Shown here: piece by piece, positions 42,098-51,063 of the stretch | Position numbering within the stretch: position 1 is the stretch's first letter | How the letters are laid out: each line of letters opens with the position of its first letter | Origin: Paracoccus subflavus | GTDB taxonomy: Bacteria; Pseudomonadota; Alphaproteobacteria; Rhodobacterales; Rhodobacteraceae | Direction of reading: 5' to 3' | Length of the DNA: 64,000 nt | Assembly (NCBI RefSeq): GCF_004310345.1 | Contig: NZ_SISK01000010.1 | Span: forward strand, 48,200-112,199 | Made by a program: the position numbers and the translations under genes | Notes under the pieces: model-generated | What the model saw: only the letters and a program-made list of their open reading frames with translations | Database searches by the model: none | What the model was told of the DNA's origin: nothing

Positions 42098-43234
42098 TCA
42101 CAGCTTCAGCTTGCCCGGATAGTAGTGCTCGAAGGCCAGTCCCAGGTCCGGTGCGTTCATCAGTTCGTAATAGGCGACCTGTTCGGTCCAGGCGCGCTGG
42201 CTGTCCATGACCTTCTTGTTGAAGGGATCGGCCTCGAGATCGACGATCAGCTTGTCCCAGGCGTCAAGCTGGGCGGCCAGGATTTCCTTTGGCGTGCGGT
42301 GCACCGTGACCCCGCCCGCCGACAGTTCGGCCAGATCCTTGGAGTATTCGCGCATCGCCAGCGCCAGGTTCGAGGTTGCCGAGGCCTCGACGCCATAGCG
42401 CAGGATGGCCTGCAGATCCTCGGGCAGGTCGTCCATGAAGTCCCGGTTGAAGATGAACTCGAAGGACTCGGATGCCTGGTGATAGGACGACAGGTAATAG
42501 TTCTTGGCCACGTCCTGCGCACCGAAGCGGCGGTCGGACGACGGGTTGTTGAATTCAAAGGCGTCGATCACGCCGCGCTCCATCGCGGGCACGATCTCGC
42601 CGCCCGGCAACTGGGCCACGGACATGCCCATGCCCTGCAACAGGTCCGCCGCAAGGCCCACGGTGCGGTATTTCAGCCCCTGAACGTCGGCAACCGTGTT
42701 CACCTCGTTCTTGAACCAGCCGAAGGGCTGCGCCGGCATCGGCATGCCCATGTAGCCATAGACGTTCAGGCCCAGGATATCCTGGGTCAGTTCGCGATAA
42801 AGCTCGGCCCCGCCGCCTTGATAGAACCAGGCCAGCATGGTCGTGGCCGACCCGCCGAACACCGGGCCGGTCCCGAAAAAGGATGCCGCCTTGGACTTGC
42901 CGTACCAATAGACGGGAACGGTATGAGTGGCATCGATCAGGCCATCATGGACCGCGTCCATCACCTGAAAGGCGCCGACCACGGATCCGGCGGGCATCAG
43001 GTCGATCGTCAGGCGGCCGCCCGACATCTCCTCGACCCGGGTGGTGTATTCGCGCGCCATGTCCATCCAGATATCCGAGGCCGGCCACGAGGTCTGCATC
43101 TTCATGACGATCGGGGCCTGCGCCAGCACGGGCGGCGCGGCCAGGGCGGTGGCCGCTGCCGCGGTCCCGCCCACGGCCCCCGTGCGCAGGAAAGAGCGGC
43201 GCGAGAATCGCGCGGATTCAACGGTATCGGTCAT
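42098..43234 (-). CDS. dctP: TRAP transporter substrate-binding protein (DctP, TakP-like)
   Basis: 378 residues from ATG 43234 (GGGAGGA upstream). A clear Tat signal, SRRSFLRTGAVGG with Arg12-Arg13, then cleavage near VLAQA. The fold is DctP; motifs WPASDIWMDMAREY, EFNNPSSDRRFGAQDV and the Arg in GLKYRTVG match the FcbT1/TakP branch that binds 2-oxo acids, lactate or aromatic acids, usually as metal salts. First gene of the operon dctP-dctQ-dctM-amidase-small membrane protein. Confidence 0.88.
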   Translation of the reverse strand: MTDTVESARFSRRSFLRTGAVGGTAAAATALAAPPVLAQAPIVMKMQTSWPASDIWMDMAREYTTRVEEMSGGRLTIDLMPAGSVVGAFQVMDAVHDGLIDATHTVPVYWYGKSKAASFFGTGPVFGGSATTMLAWFYQGGGAELYRELTQDILGLNVYGYMGMPMPAQPFGWFKNEVNTVADVQGLKYRTVGLAADLLQGMGMSVAQLPGGEIVPAMERGVIDAFEFNNPSSDRRFGAQDVAKNYYLSSYHQASESFEFIFNRDFMDDLPEDLQAILRYGVEASATSNLALAMREYSKDLAELSAGGVTVHRTPKEILAAQLDAWDKLIVDLEADPFNKKVMDSQRAWTEQVAYYELMNAPDLGLAFEHYYPGKLKL

Positions 43235-43375
43235 AGATGTCCTCCCAGACGATGAAGTCGCTTGGCGCGACGCAGTATTTATCCATTCGAGTAGAAACGG
43301 CGAAATCGGTTTGCGCAACTGGACTTTTTGTGGACATCCCCAATTAATTCGACAGTTGTTGGTAATTTGAGTGAT

Positions 43376-43401
43376 CCCAGGCCCGACGGGAACGGCCTGG
43401 G
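43376..43401. other. Hairpin upstream of the TRAP operon
   Basis: 8-bp stem CCCAGGCC/GGCCTGGG with a 10-base loop. It lies between the TRAP operon start and the cytochrome c gene end; no T tract. Possibly part of the terminator for the leftward cytochrome gene together with the hairpin at 43466-43495. Confidence 0.4.
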
Positions 43402-43465
43402 CGGTCGATATCCCTCAAGCAAAGCGGAACCCCTGGCCGCATGGACAGGGGGCCTGGACCATCGC

Positions 43466-43495
43466 CGCCCGCGGCCTCAGGGCCGCAAGCGGGCG
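43466..43495. terminator. Hairpin after the small cytochrome c gene
   Basis: 7-bp stem CGCCCGC/GCGGGCG extended by four inner pairs across a bulge, six bases from the cytochrome stop at 43502. No T tract; likely the 3' end of the leftward transcript. Confidence 0.45.
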
Positions 43496-43501
43496 CCACG
43501 A

Positions 43502-43840
43502 TCACTCGGGCAGGGTATAGGTCGCCGTGATCGAGGCATACCAGTCGGAAAGGGCCTTGATGTCCTCATCCGTCAGATCCTGGGCGATGATGGTCATCTG
43601 CGGATCCTCGCGCCGGGCGGCGCGAAAATCCTGCAACTGCTTGGACAGGTATTCCGCGCTCTGTCCGCCGATATTGGGGATCATCGGGTTGGTTCCCACG
43701 CCGTCGATCCCATGGCAGACCCGGCAGGTTTGGACAGGTTCGGGGGGTGTTCCGGCCGAATCCCCGGCACCTTGGGCAAGGGCCGCGCTGGCGCCCAGGC
43801 CAAACGCGGCAAACAGGGCCGCGCCGTGAAGTGATCTCAT
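43502..43840 (-). CDS. Small soluble mono-haem cytochrome c (c553-like)
   Basis: 112 residues from ATG 43840 (GGAAAG upstream); the frame is open upstream over the preceding gene but is not coding. Signal peptide ends ALAQG, haem motif Cys39-Arg-Val-Cys42-His43, probable Met ligand in MIPNIGG region. Periplasmic electron carrier. It follows the PQQ sugar-dehydrogenase-like gene by 55 bp, so it is the likely electron acceptor of that enzyme, and may also serve the Sox complex upstream. Confidence 0.82.
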   Translation of the reverse strand: MRSLHGAALFAAFGLGASAALAQGAGDSAGTPPEPVQTCRVCHGIDGVGTNPMIPNIGGQSAEYLSKQLQDFRAARREDPQMTIIAQDLTDEDIKALSDWYASITATYTLPE

Positions 43841-43895
43841 GATGTGCAGCTTTCCTTGGGTGGTGAGGGGGCGGCCAGAGCCGCCCCGATAAAGG

Positions 43896-45269
43896 TCAGT
43901 TGGCGGGTGCGGAAGGCGGCGTTGCGGCCGCGTCCCCATCGGTGTCGCCTGCGGCATCGTCCGGGGCCTCGTCGGTTTCCGGTTCCGCAGTCCCGGCATT
44001 GTCGGTGTTGCCCGACGCATCGCCGGTATAGGCGATCCGCCAGATCGCCCCCGCATAGTCGTCCGACACCAGCATCGAGCCATCGCGCAGGAAGGCGATG
44101 TCCATCGGCCGGCCGCGATATTCGCCGGTTTGTTCATCCAGCCAGCCGTCTGCGAACACCTCGGTTCCGGCGGCGTTGCCGTCGGCGTCAAGCCGGGTGA
44201 ACATCACCCGCGCGCCCACCGGAGTGGTCCGGTTCCAACTGCCATGCTGGGCCGAGAAGATGCCGCCGCGATATTCCTCGGGGAAGGAATTGCCGCGATA
44301 GAAGCTCATGCCCAGGTCGGCGGCATGGGCATCGGTCTTGACTTGCGGCTCGATGAACTCGACCCCTTCGGGGCGGGGCACGTCCTTGTATTCGGGGACC
44401 TCGACCCCGGCATTGACCCAGGGGAAACCGAAATGCTGGCCGGCTTCGGTCTGGCGGTTCAACTCGCCCGGCGGGATGTCGTCGCCCATGCCGTCCACCT
44501 GGTTGTCGGTAAACCACAGGTCGCCGTTGGCCGGGTTGAAGTCATGGCCGACCGAATTGCGGATGCCGCGCGTGAACACCTCGCGTTCGCTGCCGTCGGT
44601 GTTCATGCGGATGATACCGCCGATGCCGATCTCGTCGTATTTCTGCAGCTTGTCCTGCGGCTGCACGTTGTAGGGCTGGCCCAGAGAGATATAGAGCTTG
44701 CCATCCGCCCCGACGCGGCAGACCCGCGCGGTGTGGTTGAAGCTTTCTTCCTCGACGGGGATCAGCTCGCCCTTGGGGACAACGGTGCCCACGGCGGGGT
44801 CGGGGCCTTCAAAGAAGAACTCGGCCGCAGGGAAGGTCAGCACCCGGTTGCGCTCGACGATATACAAAAATCCATCGGGCGAGAAACAGGGTCCGTTCGG
44901 AATGTCGAAGGTCAGCGAGGGGGCGAAATCCATGACCTCGTCGGCGACCCGGTTGCGGTCGCGATCCACGACCGACCAGACCTTGTCCTTGCGCGTGCCC
45001 ACAAAGACCACGGTGCCCTGCGGCGCCACGGCCATGGACCGGGCATCGGGAACCACCGCGTAAAGGCTGATCTCGAAGCCATCGGGCAAGTTGATATGGG
45101 GCAGGATCGCCTGAAGCGATTCGGCGGTGGGGCCGGTCTGTTCGACCCGCGTAAAGGTGGCGTCGCTGCGCTGCATGCCCTGCAGCGCTTCCAGATCCTC
45201 CTGGGCAAGGGCCGGCGTGGCAATGGCGGTCGTCAGAAGCAGTCCGCAAAGTCCGATGCGTGTCATCAT
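43896..45269 (-). CDS. PQQ-dependent sugar dehydrogenase-like protein (soluble GDH/sorbosone type)
   Basis: 457 residues from ATG 45269 (or 45266), behind GGAGGAG. Signal peptide ends TPALAQ. A six-bladed GDH/sorbosone propeller: start DGFEISLYAVVPDARSMAVAP, blade motifs LTFDIPNGPCFSPDGFLYI, TRGIRNSVGHDFNP, LWFTDNQVDGMGDD, SAQHGSWNRT and RGRPMDIAFLRDGSMLVSDD, as in soluble glucose dehydrogenase homologs. A C-terminal acidic Asp/Ala tail follows. It would oxidise an aldose or sorbosone-like compound in the periplasm. Why it sits in the sox locus is unclear. Confidence 0.85.
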   Translation of the reverse strand: MMTRIGLCGLLLTTAIATPALAQEDLEALQGMQRSDATFTRVEQTGPTAESLQAILPHINLPDGFEISLYAVVPDARSMAVAPQGTVVFVGTRKDKVWSVVDRDRNRVADEVMDFAPSLTFDIPNGPCFSPDGFLYIVERNRVLTFPAAEFFFEGPDPAVGTVVPKGELIPVEEESFNHTARVCRVGADGKLYISLGQPYNVQPQDKLQKYDEIGIGGIIRMNTDGSEREVFTRGIRNSVGHDFNPANGDLWFTDNQVDGMGDDIPPGELNRQTEAGQHFGFPWVNAGVEVPEYKDVPRPEGVEFIEPQVKTDAHAADLGMSFYRGNSFPEEYRGGIFSAQHGSWNRTTPVGARVMFTRLDADGNAAGTEVFADGWLDEQTGEYRGRPMDIAFLRDGSMLVSDDYAGAIWRIAYTGDASGNTDNAGTAEPETDEAPDDAAGDTDGDAAATPPSAPAN

Positions 45270-45420
45270 GTCTCCTCCCTGGTGCAGTCCCGTTCGTTTC
45301 AGGCAAGTTCTGGCGCCCCGTCCTGTTGGGCGCACGATCTTTTCGGTCAGGACCGATCCGGCCGCCTCGGGCGACATCGCAATTGAGTGCCACACGGGTT
45401 TGCCGGGCCTGAACGGATGT

Positions 45421-45457
45421 TCAACAATTGCGAAATATTCTCAACAGCTTTGTTGAG
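45421..45457. promoter_or_regulatory. TCAACA repeats, candidate operator
   Basis: TCAACA at 45421-45426 and 45441-45446 are exactly two helical turns apart, and CTCAACA-GCTT-TGTTGAG (45440-45457) is a perfect inverted repeat. The site lies about 150-190 bp upstream of the PQQ sugar-dehydrogenase-like gene. No regulator adjoins it. Confidence 0.45.
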
Positions 45458-45776
45458 GGGGTCAGACGAATGACGCACACCGGAATTTTTCGCCCCTGCC
45501 GCATCAGGGTGACTTGCGCCAGGCCGGGCATGTGACTGCCAGGCTGGCCTGCACGGCAAATGTTGACGAGGCGGTGCGGGATCGGGCGGTTCGCGCAGCG
45601 GTGCCAAGGGGGTAATGGCCGCCACCAAAGGCTGAAGACCATTGGTTCAGGATGCGTTGATGATCGAAGGCCGCCTCGAGCCCTGCAGGACAAGGACGGT
45701 TCCTTGAAACCTGCCGCGGGGCTGGGGGCGTTCTGTCGAGCCGCGCGGGATGGGCGTCATGGCCGACAGCGATTGC

Positions 45777-45809
45777 CCTGCGAGGGGGGCCGACCGGCCC
45801 CCTCGCAGG
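45777..45809. terminator. Strong GC hairpin after pseudoazurin
   Basis: Stem CCTGCGAGGGGG paired with CCCCCTCGCAGG, one extra G and two inner pairs. It lies 19 bp downstream of the pseudoazurin stop and should end the long leftward sox transcript. There is no T tract. Confidence 0.5.
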
Positions 45810-45827
45810 CTTCTTGGGAACTGTCGG

Positions 45828-46265
45828 CTATTCGACCTGTGCGATGGCCGCGTCCATCCGCTCGCGCGCCTTTTTCGACATCTTCGCGCTCTTGGCGGCC
45901 TCCAGGTTGGCAGGGGCGTCGCCCACCTGGATCAGGCCCACCATGCCCATGCCGAAATGAGGGGTGCATTTGACGCCGTAAACCCCAGGCTCGGTCACGG
46001 TCAGGACGAACTCCTCGTTCAGCTTGCTTTTGAAGGTCTCGACCCCCTCGGGCAGGATGTCGGCGATGGCTTCGACGTTATGGCTCTTGTCAGTGGGAAC
46101 AAAGGTGATGGTATCGCCCGGCTCGGCCCGGACGAAGGCCGGTTCGAATACCATCGGCCCGTCCTCGCCCTTGTTCAGCATCTGGACCTGATAGTCGGCG
46201 GCAAATCCGGCTCCGGAAAGGGCAAGAAGGGCCGCAGGAACGGCAAGGCAAGAAAGAAGGTTCAT
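45828..46265 (-). CDS. Pseudoazurin (type I copper protein)
   Basis: 145 residues from ATG 46265 (GGAAA eight bases upstream). Signal peptide ends GAGFA; mature protein begins ADYQVQML. Copper ligands have the exact pseudoazurin spacing: His62, Cys100, His103, Met108. It carries electrons in the periplasm, in Paracoccus to nitrite reductase, peroxidase or from the Sox system. It follows soxD by about 100 bp, in the place of soxE in P. pantotrophus, so it is a likely acceptor for SoxCD electrons. Confidence 0.9.
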   Translation of the reverse strand: MNLLSCLAVPAALLALSGAGFAADYQVQMLNKGEDGPMVFEPAFVRAEPGDTITFVPTDKSHNVEAIADILPEGVETFKSKLNEEFVLTVTEPGVYGVKCTPHFGMGMVGLIQVGDAPANLEAAKSAKMSKKARERMDAAIAQVE

Positions 46266-46366
46266 CACGTGGTTTCCTGTGTTGGAATCAATAACGGCGC
46301 GATCCGAATTTCGGTCGCGGTCCAATCCGGGCCATCGCGGCCCGGATCGCAGTCGGCCTTTCGGGT

Positions 46367-47095
46367 TCAGTTCAGGCCGACATCCTCAGCGGCATCCTCA
46401 CCCTCCTCGGCCGGCGCCGCATCATCGGAACTGCCGGGTGTGACATCCAGAACCGATGCGCGCATGGTCACTTCCACCGATTCCTTGCAGTTTTCCATGC
46501 ACGGTTCGGCCGAAAAGACGCCGTATTCCGTTTCCTCGCGGTCGTCCGGGATGAAGCCGTCCACGTTTGGCAACTGGACCTCGGTGAAGTTCTCGCGCGA
46601 CAGAACGAAATCGTCCTCGACGAGGGCATTGGAGTACAGAAGATAGGCCACGATCGCATAGGTGTCGTCGGCCGACAGGATCTGAGCATTGCCGAACGGC
46701 ATCGACCGGTGGACATAATCCCAGACCGTCGAAAGATACGGCCAATAGCTGCCGATGGTCTTTTCAGGGTTCTGCTGATCCAGCGTGCCCTCGCCCCCCG
46801 CCAGAGAGGGCCAGTTGTCCAGCCCTTCGGCAAAGTCGCCATGGCAGGCCGCGCAATTTTCCAGATACACTTCCTCGCCCGTCATCACGTCGCCGGACCC
46901 TTCGGGCAGGCCGGTGCCGTCGGGGCTGACATCCAGATTCCAGGCCGCCACTTCCTCGGGCAGCGCGGGGCGGCCCAGGCCCAGCGGTTGGGACGCGGCG
47001 GCTGCGTCCTGGGGTTGCGTGGCCGGCGTCTGGGCCATGGCCGGTCCCGCCGCGAGAATGATCAGCAGGGCGGCTGTTTTAGGAGACTTCGACAT
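46367..47095 (-). CDS. soxD: Sulfur dehydrogenase cytochrome subunit SoxD, mono-haem
   Basis: 242 residues from ATG 47095, overlapping the soxC end by 17 bases. Signal peptide ends GPAMAQ, single haem motif Cys81-Ala-Ala-Cys84-His85, Met ligand region MPFGNAQ. With SoxC it oxidises the sulfane sulfur carried on SoxY to the sulfone level. The P. pantotrophus protein is about 384 residues with two haems; this one has only the first cytochrome part and an acidic tail. Downstream lies pseudoazurin. Confidence 0.85.
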   Translation of the reverse strand: MSKSPKTAALLIILAAGPAMAQTPATQPQDAAAASQPLGLGRPALPEEVAAWNLDVSPDGTGLPEGSGDVMTGEEVYLENCAACHGDFAEGLDNWPSLAGGEGTLDQQNPEKTIGSYWPYLSTVWDYVHRSMPFGNAQILSADDTYAIVAYLLYSNALVEDDFVLSRENFTEVQLPNVDGFIPDDREETEYGVFSAEPCMENCKESVEVTMRASVLDVTPGSSDDAAPAEEGEDAAEDVGLN

Positions 47096-48350
47096 TTTCC
47101 GCGCTTCCGTCTTTCTTGATCCACCAGGTCTGGATACCGTTGTTGTGATAAATCGAGTTCTCGCCCCGGATCTCGCGCAGCGCGTTCTTGGTGGGCTGCA
47201 CATAGCCTGTCTCGTCCACGGCGCGCGATTGCAGCAGCATTTCCTCGCCATCCCAGATGTGATCCAGATAGAACCGTGTCATTGCCATCCGCACCCCCGG
47301 CTGGGCCAGCCGCGCGGTGGTCCAGTTCCTGCCGCCGTCCACCGACACGTCCACCCGCGTGATCGCCCCGCGCCCGGACCAGGCCAGCCCGGTGATGACC
47401 ATCGGGCCGGGGCCGTGCTTGATGGCCACTTGCGGGCTGGGGGCGGTCACGACCGATTTCGCATCCATCACCCAGGTCCATTTGCGCGAGATGCCGTTGT
47501 CCAGGGTGTCAGTGTATTTCGAGGTTTCCTCGCGGCTTTCGACCGGGCCGGCCGTCACCTCGATGCGGCGCAGCCACTTGACCCACAGGTTGCCTTCCCA
47601 GCCCGGAACGACCAGGCGCGCGGGATAGCCGTGTTCCTTGCGCAGCGCCTCTCCGTTGGCCTTGAAGGCGACCATCACGTCGTCCATCGCCTTTTCGATC
47701 GGGATCGAGCGGCCGTTCGACGAGGCGTCGGCGCCCTCGACAAAGATCCACTTGCCCTCGGGCTTGACGCCGGCCTCGGCCAGCAGGGTCTTCAGCGGCA
47801 CGCCGACATATTCCATGTTGTGGATCATGCCATGGGTGAACTGCGATCCGTTCAACTGCGCGCCGGCCCATTCCATGCCGGTATTGGCCGCGCATTCGCA
47901 GAAATAGACAGCCTGGCTGCGCGGGAAGCGTTCCAGATCGTCATAGGTGAAAACCAGTTCGCGATCCACCAACCCGTTGATCATCAGACGATAATCGGAC
48001 TTGGCCAGCTCGATCGCCCCCGAATGGTGGCGTTCAAAGGCACAGCCCGCCGGGGTGATCGTTCCATCAAGCTGATGGATCGGGGTGAAGTTGATCGAAC
48101 TGATCGTGTCGGCGGTCAGCCAGGACACGTTGCGGCGGATCACATCGGATTCGAAATGGATGGGCAGGCCATAGGGCGTGGCATCCACGCCGTCGCCGGT
48201 ATAGCGCGCCCAGTCCTGAACCTCGGTGATCAGCGGATCGGGGCCGCCCTGCGCGCGCGCCATGGCTGCGGCCGCAGGCAGGGCGACGCTTGCGGCCAGT
48301 CCGGCGCGCATGAAACCCCTGCGGCTGGTTGTTCCCGGTCTATGGGTCAT
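47079..48350 (-). CDS. soxC: Sulfur dehydrogenase molybdenum subunit SoxC
   Basis: 423 residues from ATG 48350 (GGAGG nine bases upstream); ATG 48368 overlaps the soxB stop. Tat signal with Arg10-Arg11 in SRRGFMRAG. Sulfite-oxidase-type molybdopterin domain with the Mo-ligand Cys in YFCECAANTG, then a dimerisation domain. Takes part in the SoxCD complex that strips electrons from SoxY-bound sulfur in the periplasm. Its end overlaps soxD. Confidence 0.92.
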   Translation of the reverse strand: MTHRPGTTSRRGFMRAGLAASVALPAAAAMARAQGGPDPLITEVQDWARYTGDGVDATPYGLPIHFESDVIRRNVSWLTADTISSINFTPIHQLDGTITPAGCAFERHHSGAIELAKSDYRLMINGLVDRELVFTYDDLERFPRSQAVYFCECAANTGMEWAGAQLNGSQFTHGMIHNMEYVGVPLKTLLAEAGVKPEGKWIFVEGADASSNGRSIPIEKAMDDVMVAFKANGEALRKEHGYPARLVVPGWEGNLWVKWLRRIEVTAGPVESREETSKYTDTLDNGISRKWTWVMDAKSVVTAPSPQVAIKHGPGPMVITGLAWSGRGAITRVDVSVDGGRNWTTARLAQPGVRMAMTRFYLDHIWDGEEMLLQSRAVDETGYVQPTKNALREIRGENSIYHNNGIQTWWIKKDGSAENVEVS

Positions 48351-48364
48351 GCGAACCCCCTCCT

Positions 48365-50056
48365 TCATAGTCCCTTGACGGTAATGTTCGAAACGGGCGC
48401 GTCCTGCCTCACCCCACCGCTCTTGCGGATATGGTCCTCGACCACGTCCCAGATCTGCGGCCCTTCGGTGCCTTCGTTGATCGAGGCCCAGCCGGCAACC
48501 ACATAGCTGCGGGCGGGATCGATCGGGGTATCGTCGGCAATCAGGCGCAGGTCGGTGATGCGGTTGCCCATCGCGGCCATGGGGTCGATGCTGTAGGCAA
48601 GACCGCCAACACGCACCATGTCGCCCCCCTGCTGATAATAGGGGTCGGGGTTGAAGATGTTGTCGGCCACGTCCTCCATGACCGTCTTCAGCGTCTCGCC
48701 GGTCATCTCAGAGCGGTAGCACTGGCCATAGGTCATCGAGGTGACGGAATGGATGTCCTCGCGCGTGATGTCGCCCGGCAGGACCGATGCACCCCAGCGG
48801 ACCCCGGGCGACAGCGCGATCTCGGCGTCGCGCTCCTCCAGGATGGCGCGGCAGATCACGTCGTCCCAGGTGCCGTTGAAATTGCCCCGGCGATACAGCA
48901 GGTGGTCGGTCTGTCCGATGACAGCTTCCAGATCCGCCGTGAAGGGGGCCCGGATATCGTCGATCAGCGCCGCCATCTCGGGGTCGGGCTGGATCACGTC
49001 GGAAAAGACCGGGATCAGCTTGTGGCGGAACCCCGCCATCCGGCCGCCCTGCACGTCCAGATCGACGCGGCTGACGAACTTGCCGTGGCTGCCCGAGGCG
49101 ATGATGATCGTCTCGCCCACCAGGACCGGCTCGGGGATGGCGTCATGGGTGTGGCCCGACAGGATCACGTCGATGCCCCTGACCCGCCCCGCCATCTTGT
49201 GATCGACGTCAAAGCCGTTGTGGGACAGACAGACGACGAGATCGACGTTCTGGCTGCGTAGTTCGTCCACGACCTCCTGCATCCGTTCCTCGCGGATGCC
49301 GAAGCTGTATTCGGGGAACATCCATTTCGGATTGGCGATGGGCAGATAGGGGAAGGCCTGGCCGATCACGCCGACGGCCAGATCGCCCTTCTGGATGATC
49401 TTGTAGGGCTCGAAGGCGGGTTCGTCCCATTCGACATCATAAATGTTGGCGCCCAGGAAGGGGAACTGACACATCTCGATCAGTTCCTGCACGCGGGTCG
49501 TGCCGAAGGTGAATTCCCAATGGCTCGACATGGCCTCGATGCCCAACAGGTTCTGGACCCGGACCATGTCCTCGCCCATGGTCTTGAGACTGGTATAGCT
49601 GCCGTGCCAGGTATCGCCGCCATCCAGCAGGATCGAATCCGGACGGGCGGCGCGGATCGCCTTGACCACCGTGGCAACCCGGTCGAAGCCGCCCATGCGG
49701 CCATAGCTGCGTGCAAGGGATTCAAAATCGGGATAGGTCAGGGCATAGGCTTCGGGACTGCCGGGCGCGATGCCGAACATCTTCTGGAAGCTCTCTCCCA
49801 CCACATGCGGCACGCGGCCTGCGGCCTCTCCGACGCCGATGTTGGTGGCCGGCTCGCGGAACCAGACGGGCCGCAGATGCGCATGGGCATCGGTGACATG
49901 GATCAGCGTCAGGTTGCCGAAATCGTCGAACTGCAACAGTTGATCCTGCGTCAGCGCCTGCTGCGCCATCGCGCGCGACCAGTTCGTCATTCCCAGCCCG
50001 GCAAGGATCGCCGAGGTCGCCAGACCAGCCTGTAGAAATTCCCTGCGCGAAGCCAC
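48365..50056 (-). CDS. soxB: SoxB, thiosulfohydrolase
   Basis: 563 residues if translation begins at GTG 50056, which gives the usual short N-terminus (VASRREFLQAG) with GAGG upstream; ATG 50086 would add ten residues. Tat motif SRREFL. Dimanganese hydrolase of the 5'-nucleotidase fold: TDAHAH, DGGDTWHGS, SHNG and GHTHD supply the metal and active-site residues. It removes the terminal sulfonate as sulfate from SoxY. The gene lies 46 bp downstream of soxA and is followed directly by soxC. Confidence 0.92.
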   Translation of the reverse strand: MASRREFLQAGLATSAILAGLGMTNWSRAMAQQALTQDQLLQFDDFGNLTLIHVTDAHAHLRPVWFREPATNIGVGEAAGRVPHVVGESFQKMFGIAPGSPEAYALTYPDFESLARSYGRMGGFDRVATVVKAIRAARPDSILLDGGDTWHGSYTSLKTMGEDMVRVQNLLGIEAMSSHWEFTFGTTRVQELIEMCQFPFLGANIYDVEWDEPAFEPYKIIQKGDLAVGVIGQAFPYLPIANPKWMFPEYSFGIREERMQEVVDELRSQNVDLVVCLSHNGFDVDHKMAGRVRGIDVILSGHTHDAIPEPVLVGETIIIASGSHGKFVSRVDLDVQGGRMAGFRHKLIPVFSDVIQPDPEMAALIDDIRAPFTADLEAVIGQTDHLLYRRGNFNGTWDDVICRAILEERDAEIALSPGVRWGASVLPGDITREDIHSVTSMTYGQCYRSEMTGETLKTVMEDVADNIFNPDPYYQQGGDMVRVGGLAYSIDPMAAMGNRITDLRLIADDTPIDPARSYVVAGWASINEGTEGPQIWDVVEDHIRKSGGVRQDAPVSNITVKGL

Positions 50057-50131
50057 GTTCACCTCATCATATTCATATATTTGCACGTGTTATGTGCAGT
50101 AATCCGCCGCGCACGGGCACGGCGGCGGTGG

Positions 50132-51001
50132 TCAATGCCGGACGGCAGGGGTTTCGACGGGCAGGCCCAGACCGCGCGAGGCGACATACAGCTCAAGTTC
50201 GCGGAACTCCTGGCTGCCGGCCTCGAAGGGCACGCCGCGGGTGTCGCGGACGCATCCGACAAAACGCTGATGCGTCGATACCGCACCCTGGTCCTTCAGG
50301 CGATACAGCGGAAAGCCGTTGATCTGCCCCTGGCTGAGATGGTCCGAGCGGATATAGTTGCCATAGTTGTCCTCGTGGCAGTTCGCGCAGGACATCTCTA
50401 GCTGGCCATAACGGGTATAGTACATTTCCTTGCCCTTTTCCCAAAAGGGCGCGGCCTCGCCGTCGATGGCGACCGCGACGGGCATGCCGCGCGACTGCAA
50501 CCCGATGGCGGCCGTCATGTTCTTCATCTCCTGGCTGTTCCACCCCCAGGCCTCGGCGCCCATGCGGTTGGTACGGCAGTCGTTGACGAAGTTCTCGAGC
50601 GACCACAGTTCGCCTTTTTCCGTCACCTTGGGCAGCGCGGCGCGAACGCCCTTCATGCTGTCCTCGATGGCATTGTGGCAATCCGCGCAGGACTTGCCCT
50701 CGGTGCCGTCGGGTGTGTTCCAGGTCTCGATCCCGGCATCCACGAACAGGAACATCGGGTTGTCGAAGTCGTCCTTTTGCATCGCCCGCGTATCGGGGTC
50801 GCGGAACAGCCAGCCGGAATAGATCGTATCCCCCAGGGCACCATCAAGATGCGCGGGCGCCGGGGCCTGGGTCGGCACTTCTTCCTCGCCATTGATGACC
50901 AGTTGGTCGTCCTGGGCGGGCTCGGCCCGTGGGCCGGTGGCGATCAGGGCCAAAGTCGCCGCCAGGACCGTCACCGCCGTCATGGTATGTTGCAGCTTCA
51001 T
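50132..51001 (-). CDS. soxA: SoxA, di-haem cytochrome of L-cysteine S-thiosulfotransferase
   Basis: 289 residues, signal peptide ending GPRAE. Two haem motifs: Cys105-Ala-Asp-Cys108-His109 and Cys205-Ala-Asn-Cys208-His209. The active-site Cys250 (RFVGCVRDT) that becomes the cysteine persulfide haem ligand is conserved. With SoxX it joins thiosulfate to the SoxY cysteine. Classic di-haem form as in Paracoccus. Confidence 0.95.
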   Translation of the reverse strand: MKLQHTMTAVTVLAATLALIATGPRAEPAQDDQLVINGEEEVPTQAPAPAHLDGALGDTIYSGWLFRDPDTRAMQKDDFDNPMFLFVDAGIETWNTPDGTEGKSCADCHNAIEDSMKGVRAALPKVTEKGELWSLENFVNDCRTNRMGAEAWGWNSQEMKNMTAAIGLQSRGMPVAVAIDGEAAPFWEKGKEMYYTRYGQLEMSCANCHEDNYGNYIRSDHLSQGQINGFPLYRLKDQGAVSTHQRFVGCVRDTRGVPFEAGSQEFRELELYVASRGLGLPVETPAVRH

Positions 51002-51063
51002 CTTGCCGTTTTCCTTTCTGGCGATGTCGGCACCCAGGACCGGATCGGGCCGGGGTCTTGGAA

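Larger units (their letters stand above)
45270..45827. other. 558-bp intergenic region with repeats and a hairpin
   Basis: No gene seen. Left part is the promoter region of the sugar-dehydrogenase-like gene, holding TCAACA at 45421 and 45441 (20 bp apart) and TGTTGA at 45451-45456. Right part has a strong GC hairpin just after the pseudoazurin stop. An open plus-strand stretch from 45560 lies against pseudoazurin and has no ribosome-binding site worth naming. Confidence 0.5.

Noticed and set aside
43235..43375. Small gene in the 267-bp gap upstream of the TRAP operon
   Set aside because: No frame with a start and ribosome-binding site; the sequence is AT-richer and looks like a promoter.
46266..46366. 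FNR/Anr box before pseudoazurin
   Set aside because: Only a partial TTGG-N-ATCAA-like match; no TTGAT-N4-ATCAA site.
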